Source of the DNA: Gluconobacter oxydans
GTDB taxonomy: Bacteria; Pseudomonadota; Alphaproteobacteria; Acetobacterales; Acetobacteraceae
Assembly: GCF_006539685.1 (NCBI RefSeq)
Contig: NZ_BJNM01000005.1
Coordinates: 42,034-106,033, forward strand
DNA: 64,000 nucleotides
Direction of reading: 5' to 3'
The notes under the pieces were generated by a model. That model saw nothing but the letters and a program-made list of their open reading frames with translations. It ran no database searches and had not been told where the DNA came from. Each line of letters starts with the position of its first letter. Positions within the stretch are counted from its first letter, which is position 1. A program made the position numbers and the translations under genes. Shown here one piece after another: positions 8,452 to 17,180 of this stretch.

Positions 8452-8529
8452 GAAGGCCTGTGTTTCGCAGTGTTCGATTAAAGATCCGTTGACCTACAGA
8501 TAGGGTGCAATCCGTCCGATCTCAACCAT

Positions 8530-8613
8530 CTGTCCGCCAGAACCGTGTCTTGGCGGACAGCGGACATCATGCTACCGCCGAGGGATCGCAATCGTTCCAA
8601 TCGATGTCCGCCA
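8530..8613 (+). promoter_or_regulatory. Alternative hairpins in the secB leader
   Basis: TGTCCGCCA occurs at 8531-8539 and 8605-8613, and its complement TGGCGGACA at 8551-8559. The middle copy can pair with either outer copy (the first as a 10-bp stem, 8530-8539 with 8551-8560), and GCGGACATC at 8560-8568 also pairs with GATGTCCGC at 8603-8611. Only one of these foldings can exist at a time. The set ends about 30 bases before the secB ATG. A regulatory role is inferred. Confidence 0.45.
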
Positions 8614-8644
8614 AGGGCCCAGCCCCTGCGGAACCGGAGACTGT

Positions 8645-9166
8645 ATGTCAGAGAACACCACCGACAACGCTGCCCTGGGCCAGGAAAACGTGCCGGCCAT
8701 GCCGCTGGCCATCAACCTGCAGTACACGAAGGACCTCTCCTTCGAAGTACCAGCCGGCGCTTCCATTTTCGCAACACTGCGCTCTGCTCCGCAGATTTCC
8801 GTCAACATCGACGTCCAGGCCAACCGTCTGGAAGAAGACCAGGCTGTCTACGAAGTCGCCCTGGCCGTCCGCGCCGAGGCCGCCGAGCCGCCGGCACAGG
8901 AAGGTGGCCAGGCCGGTCGTACGGTGTTCATCGCCGAGCTGACCTACGCCGCCGTCGTGACGCTGAACAACCCGCCGCAGGAACTCATCGAGCCGATCCT
9001 GCTGGTTGAAGTTCCGCGCCTGATCTTCCCGTATGTCCGCTCCATCGTCAGCGACGTCACGCGTGACGGTGGCTTCCCGCCCGTCGTGCTGCAGCCGATC
9101 GACTTCGTTGCCCTGTGGCAGGCCAAGCGCGCCCAGCAGTTCCCGGAACCCGCCGGCGAAGCCTGA
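8645..9166 (+). CDS. secB: Protein-export chaperone SecB
   Basis: The 173-residue protein matches SecB through the NLQYTKDLSFEVP segment, a conserved VNIDVQ strand and the QPIDFVALW C-terminal motif. SecB is a cytoplasmic homotetramer that keeps preproteins unfolded and delivers them to SecA. The ATG at 8645 follows CCGGAGA at a good distance. Its stop TGA (8164-type spacing aside, at 9164-9166) is directly adjacent to the stop of the convergent hemD gene (9167-9169), leaving no room for a separate terminator. Two competing hairpins occupy its leader. Confidence 0.95.
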   Translation: MSENTTDNAALGQENVPAMPLAINLQYTKDLSFEVPAGASIFATLRSAPQISVNIDVQANRLEEDQAVYEVALAVRAEAAEPPAQEGGQAGRTVFIAELTYAAVVTLNNPPQELIEPILLVEVPRLIFPYVRSIVSDVTRDGGFPPVVLQPIDFVALWQAKRAQQFPEPAGEA

Positions 9167-9814
9167 TCAGACGACTGGCCCGAGCTGCTCCAGCGGATCG
9201 GGCCACATCACCGCGCGCCATTCCTGCGGGTCCAGGCGCGCGGCAATGGCCTCTGACAGACAGAGCGCCCGCACGGCAGACAGCGCCGTGACCTCTTCGG
9301 CCCCCAGCGCTTCCCTGAATGCTTCCGCCGTTTTCCCCGAATACAGCAGCACGGAATCGACTCGCCCGCCCCGCAGGGCCTCAGCCGCATCACCCGGCAG
9401 GGCTTCCCGCTTGCAGGCCGCATAAACCTCGACCCGCTGCACGCCCAGATCCCGCGCCAGATCCACGCCGTAGCCGTCGCCACTGGCCAGCAGCACATCC
9501 GAGCCCAGAATGCCCCGCGCCCGGCAGAACGCCGCCAGAGCCCGCGCATCCCCGTCCGCCGCCTCGACATTCACGAACCCGGCCTTGCGCGCCCGAGCCG
9601 CCGTCCGCGCACCGACTGCCACAACAAGCCGGTCCCGAGGCCAGTCCCGCAACGCAGGCAGCGCATTCGCACTCGTCACCAGCACGGCCCGGAAGGCGCC
9701 CGGCGCAACAGACTCAAATGTCGTGATGTCCAGCATCGGACATGCCACAGCCTCCCAGCCAAGCGCCCGGACCTCCGCCATCGTAGCGGACAGTCCGGGC
9801 TCCGGCCGGGTCAC
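9167..9814 (-). CDS. hemD: Uroporphyrinogen-III synthase
   Basis: The open frame gives 215 residues with the VTRPEPG-like start, the VLVTSANAL strand and a C-terminal half containing LLYSGKTAEAF, all expected in HemD, which closes hydroxymethylbilane to uroporphyrinogen III. It lies just downstream of hemC, which makes its substrate. The start is uncertain: GTG at 9814 is the only standard codon, but it cuts into the first beta strand. The frame stays open upstream as far as the hemC stop, and a CTG about 36 bases earlier would add LTLTRPEPGRAVL. HemD sequences are poorly conserved, so the call relies partly on context. Confidence 0.85.
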   Translation of the reverse strand: MTRPEPGLSATMAEVRALGWEAVACPMLDITTFESVAPGAFRAVLVTSANALPALRDWPRDRLVVAVGARTAARARKAGFVNVEAADGDARALAAFCRARGILGSDVLLASGDGYGVDLARDLGVQRVEVYAACKREALPGDAAEALRGGRVDSVLLYSGKTAEAFREALGAEEVTALSAVRALCLSEAIAARLDPQEWRAVMWPDPLEQLGPVV

Positions 9815-9849
9815 CAGAACAGCACGTCCCGGTTCAGGACGGGTAAGCG

Positions 9850-10899
9850 TCAGGGACGCCTCATTTCATCAAAAATATGGGCCGGCGTGTCACGGCGAAG
9901 CTCATCCGCAAGCTCGGTGCCCAGACGGGCCGCCTCAAGCGGCGCGCCCTCGATTTCACGACGGAGCAGGAAGGTCCCGTCCTCGCTCGCAATCATGCCG
10001 CTCAGCTTGAGAACACCGTTCTCGATCCGGGCATAACCGCCAATCGGTGTCCGGCACGAGCCGTCCAGTTCCGCCAGAAGCGCGCGCTCGGCCGTCGAAA
10101 CCGCCCGTGCCTCCGGATCCTCGATCGCAGAGAGCAGTTCGCGCAGTTCCAGATCGCTCTCACGAACCGTCACGCCCACAATGCCCTGCCCCGAAGCCGG
10201 CAGCATCTGATCCGGCTCCAGCACGACATCCACACGGTCTTCCATGCCCAGACGCCGCAGCCCAGCCAGCGCCAGAAGCGTCGCCTCGCAGGCTCCAGCC
10301 CGCAGCTTGTCCAGTCGCGTCTGCACATTGCCGCGCAGCAGGCAGAACCGCAGATCCGGCCGCACATGCAGCATCTGCGCCTGACGACGCACCGACGCAC
10401 AGCCGATCAGCGCCCCTTCCGGCAGACAGTCATAAGGACGCTGCGGATCAACCTTTACATCCCGGTCCCGCAGGATCAGCGCATCGCGCGCATCCTCGCG
10501 CTTGAGCGTACAGGCCAGCACCAGACCCGGCGGCAGATTGGTTTCCAGATCCTTGAGGCTGTGGACCGCGAAATCGATCCGCCCGGCAGCCAGCGCCTCA
10601 TGGATTTCCTTGGCAAAGAGACCCTTACCGCCGATTTCCGCCAGACGCTGCACCAGATTGCGGTCGCCCTCGGTGCTGATCTGGTATTCCTGAAACGCTC
10701 CCATATCCCGCAGAACGGGGCAGAACCGCGTCAGGCGCGTGAGAAAGTTCCGCGTCTGGACCAGCGCCAGCGGAGACGCCCGCGACCCGACACGAAGAGG
10801 GAGCTTGCGGCCGGTAGGCGGCTCAGCGGCATGGGAGCGGCGGACGGCTTCCGCGGCGACTCTCTGGAGCGCCTCGGAAGGCAGGACGGGAGCATTCAT
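9850..10899 (-). CDS. hemC: Hydroxymethylbilane synthase (porphobilinogen deaminase)
   Basis: The protein starts the family core with LPLRVGSRASPLALVQ and carries the active-site DFAVHSLKDLE (catalytic Asp) and the cofactor-binding cysteine in LDGSCRTPIGGYA. It links four porphobilinogen units into hydroxymethylbilane for haem and sirohaem synthesis. The start at 10899 (MNAPVLP) leaves more room for the divergent tsaD promoter than the in-frame ATG at 10923. A 20-30 residue N-terminal extension precedes the domain in either case. hemD follows within 40 bases. Confidence 0.93.
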   Translation of the reverse strand: MNAPVLPSEALQRVAAEAVRRSHAAEPPTGRKLPLRVGSRASPLALVQTRNFLTRLTRFCPVLRDMGAFQEYQISTEGDRNLVQRLAEIGGKGLFAKEIHEALAAGRIDFAVHSLKDLETNLPPGLVLACTLKREDARDALILRDRDVKVDPQRPYDCLPEGALIGCASVRRQAQMLHVRPDLRFCLLRGNVQTRLDKLRAGACEATLLALAGLRRLGMEDRVDVVLEPDQMLPASGQGIVGVTVRESDLELRELLSAIEDPEARAVSTAERALLAELDGSCRTPIGGYARIENGVLKLSGMIASEDGTFLLRREIEGAPLEAARLGTELADELRRDTPAHIFDEMRRP

Positions 10900-10929
10900 G
10901 AACGGCAGCTTTAGCCCATTCACACGGGA

Positions 10930-10946
10930 CTGTCATGATATGACAG
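10930..10946. promoter_or_regulatory. Palindrome between hemC and tsaD
   Basis: CTGTCAT-GAT-ATGACAG is a perfect inverted repeat with 7-base arms in the short divergent region between hemC and tsaD. It is a candidate operator for either gene; no regulator can be named. It overlaps the upstream of two possible tsaD start codons. Confidence 0.35.
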
Positions 10947-12064
10947 ACTCGGCCATAATAAGCCCCATGTCAGCCCCCGCCACTTCTCCATCCGCACCCA
11001 CGCGCCCCCTTCTGGCCATCGAAACCTCCTGCGACGACACGGCCTGCGCCATCCTCGCCTGGGACGGCACGATCCTGGCCGAAGGCGTCCTGTCCCAGAC
11101 CGACCACGCCATTCTCGGCGGCGTCGTCCCGGAAATCGCGGCCCGCGCCCATCTGGACGCCCTGCCCGCACTGGTGGCGGAAGTCCTGAAAAAAGCCTCC
11201 CTGACGCTGGCCGACATCGACACTTTTGCCGGCACAACCGGCCCCGGCCTGATCGGCGGCCTGATCGTCGGCAGTTCCTACGCCAAGGGACTGGCCATGG
11301 CGCTGCACCGTCCCTTCGTGGCCGTAAACCACATCGAAGCCCACATTCTCACCCCGCGCCTTCCCAGCCTGGGTGCTGACCTGCACTTCCCCTACCTGAC
11401 GATGCTGGTCTCGGGCGGCCACTGCCAGTGCGTCTCGGTCGAGGAAACCGGCCGTTATGTCCGCCTCGGCGGCACGATCGACGACGCTGCTGGCGAGGCC
11501 TTCGACAAGGTCGCCAAAATGCTCGGCCTCAGCTGGCCCGGCGGCCCCGCTCTGGAAAAACTCGCCACCGAAGGCCGCGACGACGCCTATCCGCTGCCCC
11601 GCCCCCTCAAGGGCCGCGAAGGCTGCGATTTCTCATTCTCTGGCCTCAAAACTGCCGTCAGCCGCCTGATCGACACACAGGACCCGACCGGCAGCCGCGA
11701 CGCCCTGCCGCGCCAGTTCGCCGCAGACGTCGCAGCCTCCTTCCAGCGCGCCGTTGCGGATGTGATGGCCGACCGCGCCGAACACGCCCTGGCCCTCAGC
11801 CCGAACGCCACGGCCCTGGTCGTCGCAGGCGGGGTGGCCGCCAACAAAACCCTGCGCCACGCCCTCGAACAGGTCGCCGCCAACCACGGCATCCCCTTCT
11901 TCGCCCCGCCCCTGCGCCTGTGCACGGACAACGCGGTCATGGTCGCCTGGGCCGCGCTCGAACGCCTCCACGCGGGCGAAACCCCCAACGAAATCGACAC
12001 CGCTGCCCGCCCCCGCTGGCCCCTGTCTGAACGCACTCCCGCCACCCCGGAACACGTCTCTTGA
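10940..12064 (+). CDS. tsaD: tRNA N6-threonylcarbamoyltransferase TsaD
   Basis: The protein shows the Kae1/TsaD signature PLLAIETSCDDTACAI, the metal-binding NHIEAH motif and the C-terminal GGVAANKTLR motif. With TsaB, TsaE and TsaC it forms t6A37 in ANN-decoding tRNAs. Two ATGs fit, 10940 and 10967; the first has GGGA upstream but lies inside a palindrome, so the second is equally possible. An open frame back to 10739 overlaps hemC and is not coding. It is the first gene of tsaD-rlmJ-gpsA and its stop overlaps the next start. Confidence 0.92.
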   Translation: MTDSAIISPMSAPATSPSAPTRPLLAIETSCDDTACAILAWDGTILAEGVLSQTDHAILGGVVPEIAARAHLDALPALVAEVLKKASLTLADIDTFAGTTGPGLIGGLIVGSSYAKGLAMALHRPFVAVNHIEAHILTPRLPSLGADLHFPYLTMLVSGGHCQCVSVEETGRYVRLGGTIDDAAGEAFDKVAKMLGLSWPGGPALEKLATEGRDDAYPLPRPLKGREGCDFSFSGLKTAVSRLIDTQDPTGSRDALPRQFAADVAASFQRAVADVMADRAEHALALSPNATALVVAGGVAANKTLRHALEQVAANHGIPFFAPPLRLCTDNAVMVAWAALERLHAGETPNEIDTAARPRWPLSERTPATPEHVS

Positions 12065-12900
12065 ACTACCGTCACATCTACCACGCCGGAAACTTCGCCG
12101 ACTGCATGAAGCACGCTTTGCTTCTCGCACTCATCAAGGCACTGAAGCGCAAACCCGCAGGCTTCGTCGTCCTCGACACCCATGCCGGATGCGGCCGCTA
12201 CGACCTGACCTCCGAGGAAGCCGAAAAGACCGGCGAATGGCGCACTGGCATCGGCCAGCTCCTTAACCACCCGGCCGCCGCCCCGCTTGCGGACTATCTC
12301 GACGCCGTCCGCCCCAACGTGCAGGACCGGCACCGCTACCCCGGCTCTCCCGCCTTCGCCCGCGCCGAACTCCGCCCGCAGGATCAGCTCATCGCCTGCG
12401 AACTGCACCCCGAAGACGTCCGCCCCCTGCGCCGCCTCTTCCACGCCGACCCGCAGGCTGCCGTCCATCACCGTGACGGTTACGAAGCCCTGCGCGCGCT
12501 GCTTCCGCCCAAGGATCTCAAGCGCGGCCTCGTCCTCATCGACCCGCCCTTCGAAAAACCGGACGATTTCGCCCGCTGCGCCGACGCCATCGCCCTGATC
12601 CGCACCCGCTTCCGCGCCGGGATCGTCGCGGTCTGGTATCCGATCAAACACCGCACACCCGTCCGCGCCTTCTACACGGCGCTTCAGGACGCCGGCATCC
12701 GGGACATGCTGGCCTGCGAATTCCTGCTCCGCCCGCCTGTCGATCCTTCCCGTCTGAATGGCTGCGGCCTGCTGGTCGTCAACGCCCCCTTCGGCTTTGA
12801 AGACGAGGCCCGCAATATTCTCGAAGCCCTCGCCACCGGCCTGCGTTCTCCCGAGGCCGAAGACATCCAGATCAACATCGAACGACTGGCAGAAGAATAA
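12061..12900 (+). CDS. rlmJ: 23S rRNA (adenine2030-N6)-methyltransferase RlmJ
   Basis: The protein begins MNYRHIYHAGNFADCMKH, the hallmark of RlmJ (YhiR), followed by the SAM-site DTHAGCG and the catalytic DPPFE motif near residue 161. It methylates A2030 of 23S rRNA. The TTG start at 12061 overlaps the tsaD stop (TTGA), so translation is probably coupled. The 279-residue length matches the family. gpsA follows after two bases. Confidence 0.92.
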   Translation: MNYRHIYHAGNFADCMKHALLLALIKALKRKPAGFVVLDTHAGCGRYDLTSEEAEKTGEWRTGIGQLLNHPAAAPLADYLDAVRPNVQDRHRYPGSPAFARAELRPQDQLIACELHPEDVRPLRRLFHADPQAAVHHRDGYEALRALLPPKDLKRGLVLIDPPFEKPDDFARCADAIALIRTRFRAGIVAVWYPIKHRTPVRAFYTALQDAGIRDMLACEFLLRPPVDPSRLNGCGLLVVNAPFGFEDEARNILEALATGLRSPEAEDIQINIERLAEE

Positions 12901-12902
12901 CC

Positions 12903-13877
12903 ATGACCACACGTCCGCACATCGCCGTCATCGGCGCCGGAGCCTGGGGCACGGCGCTGGCCTGCGCCACAGCAGCGACAGGCGCGGACGTGACACTCTG
13001 GATGCGCAACCCGGTCCCACCCCGAACCCGTACCCTCCCGCGTCTGCCGGACATAACCCTGCCTGAAAACGTCACCATCACCGGTGATTTCCCCCGCACC
13101 GCAAACGTCGTCCTGCTCGTCACCCCGGTCCAGACCGCCCGTGACGTCTCCACGCGCCTTCAGACCGTCCTCGATCCCGCAGTTCCCGTCGTGACCTGCT
13201 GCAAGGGGCTGGAACAGGCCACATCCCTCCTGCCGCTCGATGTTCTGGCGGAAACCATGCCCGGCCGCCCGACCGGCGTCCTCTCCGGCCCCAACTTCGC
13301 CATCGAAGTCGCAAAAGGCCTCCCCGCCGCCGCAACGCTGGCCTGCGCAGACCTCGCTCTCGCGCAGAAACTTACGGCGCTTCTCAACACGTCCAGCTTC
13401 CGCCTCTATGCCAGCGATGACGCTGCCGGTGTCCAGCTTGCAGGCGCTGCCAAGAACGTCATCGCCATCGGCGCAGGCATCACCATCGGCGCGGGCCTGG
13501 GCGAAAATGCCCGCGCCGCCCTCATCACCCGCGCCGTCGCCGAAATCGGCCGTCTCGCCGAAGCCACGGGCGGCCGCGCCAGCACGCTCGCAGGCCTCGC
13601 AGGCATGGGCGACCTCATCCTGACCTGCACGGGACGCGGCTCGCGCAATTACAGCGTCGGTCTGGAACTCGGCGAAGGCCGCCCGCTCGCAGACATCCTC
13701 GCCTCACGCACCACAGTCGCAGAAGGCGTGCTGACGGCACCGGCCATGCTCGCCCTGGCCCGGAAGCACAACGTACGGGTGCCGATCATCGAAACCGTCA
13801 CCCGCCTCCTCAATGACGGCGTCTCGATCGAGGAAGCGCGCCACCTTCTGCTGGACCGCCCCCCGACCCGGGAATAA
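12903..13877 (+). CDS. gpsA: NAD(P)-dependent glycerol-3-phosphate dehydrogenase
   Basis: The N-terminal Rossmann motif GAGAWGTALA, the CCKGLE strand, the SGPNFAIEVAKG loop and the catalytic-lysine motif GAAKNVIAIGAG identify GpsA. It reduces dihydroxyacetone phosphate to sn-glycerol-3-phosphate for phospholipid synthesis. The 324-residue length is typical. It is the last gene of the tsaD operon, and its stop lies nine bases from that of the convergent sodC. Confidence 0.95.
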   Translation: MTTRPHIAVIGAGAWGTALACATAATGADVTLWMRNPVPPRTRTLPRLPDITLPENVTITGDFPRTANVVLLVTPVQTARDVSTRLQTVLDPAVPVVTCCKGLEQATSLLPLDVLAETMPGRPTGVLSGPNFAIEVAKGLPAAATLACADLALAQKLTALLNTSSFRLYASDDAAGVQLAGAAKNVIAIGAGITIGAGLGENARAALITRAVAEIGRLAEATGGRASTLAGLAGMGDLILTCTGRGSRNYSVGLELGEGRPLADILASRTTVAEGVLTAPAMLALARKHNVRVPIIETVTRLLNDGVSIEEARHLLLDRPPTRE

Positions 13878-13886
13878 AAGCGTGAC

Positions 13887-14411
13887 TCAGTGCAGAACGG
13901 CGCAGGCCACCCGGTCTCCCGAACCGCCAATGGGCTGGGTCTGATAATCATCCGGCTTTGCATGAATGACCACGGACGCCCCGTCCGCATCCATCAGCGC
14001 CGGCAGCCCATTGCCGCCCTTCAGCGAAACGAGCGTCGAATAAAGCTCCACCGTCGCCGTCCCGTCCGCCGCGACATACAGGTTCGGCAGATCCCCGGCG
14101 TCATTCGCATCCGCCCTCAGCAGACCATGCGCAACCGGCGTCACCGCATGCACATGCGCACCCGCACTGGTGAATTTCGGAGCCGCGCAACTTCCCTTTT
14201 CATGGAAGTGAATTCCATGCCAACCCGGCGTCAGCCCCTGAACCTGAAGGCGCAGCAGAACCCCCTTGGGCGCTCCCGTCACGTCCACGATCCCGTGCGT
14301 GGCCCCATCCGTCCCCTTCAGCTCCCCGCTCACATGCTCCGCCGCAGACGCCAGAGCAGGAACAGCCATCACAGAGGCCAGAAGAAGGGTCAGGAATCCG
14401 GAACGGCGCAT
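13887..14411 (-). CDS. sodC: Periplasmic Cu,Zn superoxide dismutase
   Basis: The 174-residue precursor has an N-terminal signal peptide (MRRSGFLTLLLASVMAVPALASA). The metal ligands are in WHGIHFHEKGSC, HVHAVTPVAHG and the VVIHAKPDD segment, and the C-terminal GSGDRVACAVL contains the second disulfide cysteine. It dismutes superoxide in the periplasm, where the oxidative dehydrogenases and respiratory chain release it. The start at 14411 begins the signal peptide; the frame runs open to 14531 but that extension overlaps the next gene. Confidence 0.92.
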   Translation of the reverse strand: MRRSGFLTLLLASVMAVPALASAAEHVSGELKGTDGATHGIVDVTGAPKGVLLRLQVQGLTPGWHGIHFHEKGSCAAPKFTSAGAHVHAVTPVAHGLLRADANDAGDLPNLYVAADGTATVELYSTLVSLKGGNGLPALMDADGASVVIHAKPDDYQTQPIGGSGDRVACAVLH

Positions 14412-14511
14412 GGAGAAACTCACAGTCTGATCAGAGGAAGATGATAACTGTTCGCATCCTACCCGGATCCAGCCATCCCATGGATCAGAGATTCGTGAAC
14501 GCCCCTGCGGC

Positions 14512-15738
14512 TCACACGAATAGCCCCGCAATCACCGCACTCATCGCATTGGACAGCGTCCCCGCCGCCACGGCCCGCACCGCCAGCGACGCCACATCCG
14601 TCCGCCGGCGCGGCTCCGCACTCCCGAATGCCCCGATCAGAATCCCGATCGTCGAGATGTTCGCAAACCCGCACAGCGCAAAGGACAGGATCGTAATCGT
14701 CCGCTGCGACAGCGCATGCGCATGGATCAGCGGCGACAGGTTCACATAAGCCACGAACTCGTTGAACGCGATCTTCTGCCCAAGCAGTCCGCCCGCCACG
14801 ATACATTCGCTCCACGGCACCCCGAGCAGCCAGGCAAACGGCGCAAACACCGTCCCCAGGATGCGCGCCAGAGACAGCCCGACCGCCCCCAGAATCCCGT
14901 TCGCCAGCGCAATCAGCCCCACGAACGCAATCAACACAGACCCCACAGCCACCGCGATTTTCGCGCCATTCATAGCGCCATCCGCAATCGCCTCGAACAT
15001 GCTGTGATGCCCGTGATCCGCCCCGGCAATCTGCGCATCGGACCGGCGCGGCCCCGGAAACAGAATGCGCGAGAACAGCAGCCCCCCCGGGATCGCCATG
15101 AAAGACGCCGCCAGCAGGTTCTCCATCGGCACACCGAGCGACGCATATCCCGCCAGCACGGACCCCGCGATGGAAGACGTCCCGCTGCACAGAACCGTCG
15201 CCAACTCCCCTTCCGACATCTCCGCCAGACAGGTCTGAAGCGCGATCGGCATCTCGCTCTGTCCCAGAAAAATCGTCAGCACCGCCGAGAACGATTCGAG
15301 CCCCGTCGTCCCCAGCACGCGCGACAGCGCCCCGCCAATCAGCTTCGAGAGGAACTGCAACACGCCCCAGTGCTGCAACAGCCCCAGAAGGGCTGCGACA
15401 TAAACGATCTCCGGCAGAACCTTGAGCGCGAAGACGAAACTGTCATTGCCAAACAGCCCGTTCATCTTCGGCCCCACCAGCCCGCCGAAAAGGAATGCAC
15501 TGCCCACATCCCCGTAAGACAGGACCTTCGTCACCGCATCGGACATCAGATGCAGCCCATGCGCACCCGCCGGCACCCACAGAACGACCGCCGCAATCAG
15601 CACCTGCAACAGCAGCGCCCGTCCTACGAAAGGCCAGTCAATGGCCCGGCGGTTGGTGGACAAAAGCGCACCCAGAATCAGAAGACCGGCCATGCCGACA
15701 AGGACGCGCAGGATCACGCAGGCAAACTCCTCACCCAA
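14512..15738 (-). CDS. NupC-type concentrative nucleoside transporter
   Basis: The 408-residue protein is strongly hydrophobic with at least eight membrane segments. The FLGQSEMPIALQ and ALCGFANISTIGI motifs and the SGTSSIAGSVLAGY segment are typical of the CNT (NupC) family, which imports nucleosides with protons or sodium. It is preceded by no close gene and ends about 100 bases before sodC. Substrate range cannot be read from the sequence. Confidence 0.9.
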   Translation of the reverse strand: MGEEFACVILRVLVGMAGLLILGALLSTNRRAIDWPFVGRALLLQVLIAAVVLWVPAGAHGLHLMSDAVTKVLSYGDVGSAFLFGGLVGPKMNGLFGNDSFVFALKVLPEIVYVAALLGLLQHWGVLQFLSKLIGGALSRVLGTTGLESFSAVLTIFLGQSEMPIALQTCLAEMSEGELATVLCSGTSSIAGSVLAGYASLGVPMENLLAASFMAIPGGLLFSRILFPGPRRSDAQIAGADHGHHSMFEAIADGAMNGAKIAVAVGSVLIAFVGLIALANGILGAVGLSLARILGTVFAPFAWLLGVPWSECIVAGGLLGQKIAFNEFVAYVNLSPLIHAHALSQRTITILSFALCGFANISTIGILIGAFGSAEPRRRTDVASLAVRAVAAGTLSNAMSAVIAGLFV

Positions 15739-15874
15739 AAACAGAACGACGCACCCGGAACTGAACCTGAAACGACCTGAACCTGTCCGTCATGTCACGT
15801 CCTGTCCACCCCTCCTCTCTCGCCTGCACGCCCCCGAACCGCTAGGATGCCGCCGACTGATAGGGAGAAGCCCC

Positions 15875-16369
15875 ATGACCTGTGCCTATGATTTCAGCCT
15901 TCCCGGCCTGTCCGGCGACACGATCGACCTCTCGGCCTATCGCGGACGACCGCTGCTGATCGTCAACACGGCATCAAAATGCGGCTTCACTCCCCAGTAC
16001 GAAGACCTCCAGCACCTCTGGTCCCGCTATGGCCGCGACTACCCCGAAGGCCTGATGATCATCGGCGTGCCGTCAAACGATTTCGGCCAGCAGGAACCCG
16101 GCTCGTCGGAAGACATCAAGAATTTCTGCCACCGCAATTACGGCGTGAGCTTCCCCATGACCGCACGCCAGCATGTGCGCGGCCCCGAAACCACTCCGCT
16201 GTTCCGCTGGCTGGACAAACAGGGTGGCTTCCTCGCCCGCCCGCGCTGGAATTTCTACAAATACCTGACCGACCGCGACGGCAATCTGGCCAACTGGTTC
16301 ACGCCCCTGGCCAAGCCCGCCTCAAACCGCGTCGAGGAAGCCGTCCGCAAGGTCCTGCTGGATCACTGA
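15875..16369 (+). CDS. Glutathione peroxidase (cysteine type)
   Basis: The 164-residue thioredoxin-fold protein has the active-site NTASKCGFTPQY with Cys in place of selenocysteine, the GVPSNDFGQQEPG motif with the catalytic Gln, and the late WNFYKYL motif with the Trp. It reduces peroxides with glutathione or thioredoxin (BtuE-like). The ATG at 15875 follows AGGGAGAAG. An open frame back to 15641 overlaps the nucleoside transporter and is not used. Its end overlaps that of the convergent DUF4112 gene by seven bases. Confidence 0.92.
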   Translation: MTCAYDFSLPGLSGDTIDLSAYRGRPLLIVNTASKCGFTPQYEDLQHLWSRYGRDYPEGLMIIGVPSNDFGQQEPGSSEDIKNFCHRNYGVSFPMTARQHVRGPETTPLFRWLDKQGGFLARPRWNFYKYLTDRDGNLANWFTPLAKPASNRVEEAVRKVLLDH

Positions 16370-16752
16370 CCCCTGAGCCGCCCCGCAAGCGCGGCTTCGA
16401 TCAGCGCAATATTCCGCAGATCGGCCTTGAAAACCGTATCAAACAGATCCCCCGCCAGCGGTACGAGACCCACCACGGCCTCGATCGCCACATTGCCCAG
16501 CATCCGCTGCACGGTCTGGCGATCAACACCCATCCGGCGCCCTTCCCAGACAATATAAAGCGACAGCGCCGTCCCGATCAGCGCCCCGCCCCCCGGCAGA
16601 AGCCCGAGCAGCGTGTCCAGCCCCGCCCGCAGCCGCAGACCCGGAATCCGCGCGGCAGAGTTCAGAAGCCAGGCCAGACGCCGGATCCGATCCAGCCTCA
16701 GACGAAGCTCGGCGACACTCACAGGCGGCGAAATCGTTGAAAAATCGGTCAT
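16363..16752 (-). CDS. DUF4112 family membrane protein
   Basis: The 129-residue protein contains LLNSAARIPGLRLRAGLD, LLPGGGALIGTALSLYIV and GLVPLAGDLFDTVFKAD, the repeated glycine-rich pattern of DUF4112. Two hydrophobic segments suggest membrane association. The start at 16752 (MTDFSTISPP) follows a GGGGG ribosome site; the longer frame to 16833 adds a Cys-rich segment unlike the family. The function is unknown. Confidence 0.82.
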   Translation of the reverse strand: MTDFSTISPPVSVAELRLRLDRIRRLAWLLNSAARIPGLRLRAGLDTLLGLLPGGGALIGTALSLYIVWEGRRMGVDRQTVQRMLGNVAIEAVVGLVPLAGDLFDTVFKADLRNIALIEAALAGRLRGQ

Positions 16753-16858
16753 GGCACCCCCTATCACGCAACATCGACAGGGAAGTTCGTCTTTTTTCCT
16801 TGAACAACCGTATCGAAAGCCGCCACAGTTCAAGTCAGAAATGTGACAGGAGACATTT

Positions 16859-17104
16859 ATGAAGGACTCACCCCTCCGCCCGATCCTGCCCCTTCTGGTT
16901 GTCGCCGCCCTCGGCGCACTGACCCCGGCCGTGGCCCATCACGTCACGACCTTCCTCGGCCTGTCCGGCATCTTCTGGGCCAGCGCCATGCTGATGCTTG
17001 AAGTCACGCTGCTCTGCATCGGCCTTGCCGCGATCCGCCCCACGATCCAGCAGCCCGCCAGAGCCGAAACGCCCCTGCACAACCGCGAAACGGTTCTGCG
17101 CTGA
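16859..17104 (+). CDS. Small two-helix membrane protein
   Basis: The 81-residue protein has hydrophobic segments at about residues 9-27 and 35-60 and a polar tail. An ATG at 16859 with CAGGAG just upstream is a good start. I do not recognise a family. It lies between the DUF4112 gene (divergent) and murJ, 76 bases upstream of the latter, and may be co-transcribed with it. Confidence 0.65.
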   Translation: MKDSPLRPILPLLVVAALGALTPAVAHHVTTFLGLSGIFWASAMLMLEVTLLCIGLAAIRPTIQQPARAETPLHNRETVLR

Positions 17105-17180
17105 AGCCCATCCGTCACAGTGCGCTTTTCCTGTAACGGAGGATATGTCGCGGCGCTGAATGATCGGCTAGGATCGGGAA

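Noticed and set aside
6502..8481. 659-residue plus-strand open frame antisense to mltA and the Tim44 gene
   Set aside because: It is Arg/Pro/His-rich without domains and is explained by the GC-rich codon pattern of the genes on the other strand.
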